From an uncultured Lachnospiraceae bacterium (GTDB lineage Bacteria > Bacillota > Clostridia > Lachnospirales > Lachnospiraceae), in NCBI GenBank assembly GCA_910588755.1, contig CAJUQZ010000081.1, forward strand, positions 5,615-19,832: 14,218 nt of DNA. Direction: 5' to 3'. The translations under genes and the position numbers were made by a program. Shown here piece by piece: positions 14,206 through 14,218 of this stretch. The stretch's first letter is position 1, and each line of letters opens with the position of its first letter. The notes beneath the pieces were generated by a model. It was not told the DNA's origin and did not search any database. It saw nothing but the letters and a program-made list of their open reading frames with translations.

Positions 14206-14218
14206 AAACCCGCATAGT

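Noticed and set aside
1..14218. Mobile elements, CRISPR arrays, tRNA or rRNA genes, CcpA cre sites
   Set aside because: No transposase or integrase, no regular spaced repeats, no tRNA-like folds and no convincing cre match were found by eye in the intergenic regions; a computed scan could still find weak sites.

Overview
This 14.2 kb window looks like the chromosome of a gut-type Firmicute, most likely a member of the Lachnospiraceae (class Clostridia). The basis is moderate base composition, strong AGGAGG-type ribosome binding sites, sigma-A-like promoters, LplABC-type carbohydrate ABC transporter genes with a YesN-type regulator and a YesL-type membrane protein, and a four-subunit sodium-pumping decarboxylase of the kind common in that family. 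The assignment is an inference from gene content; there is no rRNA or other phylogenetic marker here.

Positions 9-3953 (minus strand) hold a biotin-dependent Na+-translocating decarboxylase operon in the order carboxyltransferase, OadG-type delta subunit, biotin carrier, beta membrane subunit, the same order as Veillonella mmdA-D-C-B. The carboxyltransferase passes CO2 from an acyl-CoA to the biotin carrier, and the beta subunit decarboxylates carboxybiotin and exports Na+. The carboxyltransferase is short and diverges at several signature motifs, so the acyl-CoA substrate is uncertain. The delta subunit is made as a lipoprotein with an extra outside domain. The operon's 200 bp upstream region has an extended -10 promoter and a perfect 10+3+10 palindrome placed like a downstream operator.

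Positions 4154-5383 (minus) encode a secreted D-alanyl-D-alanine carboxypeptidase, probably functionally separate from both neighbours.

Positions 5442-14022 form a carbohydrate-uptake locus. A four-gene operon (minus, 14022 to 8982) encodes two LplB/LplC-type permeases, a large lipoprotein solute-binding protein and a YesL/DUF624 protein. It converges on an AraC-type response regulator (plus, 7389-8963) with which it shares a bidirectional terminator. Divergent from the regulator is a second binding-protein lipoprotein (5442-7181), paralogous to the first. No ATPase, histidine kinase or glycoside hydrolase is present in the window, so the ATPase is presumably supplied in trans (MsmX-like) and the cognate kinase lies elsewhere. 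The substrate is probably an oligosaccharide but cannot be named.

The most interesting points are the lipoprotein-OadG fusion, the palindromic operator, the permease with an extra four-helix N-terminal region of about 180 residues, the pair of paralogous binding proteins around one regulator, and stem-loops on both sides of the binding-protein gene that may set expression levels within the operon. No mobile element, CRISPR array, tRNA or rRNA was seen, and no gap between genes exceeds about 210 bp.
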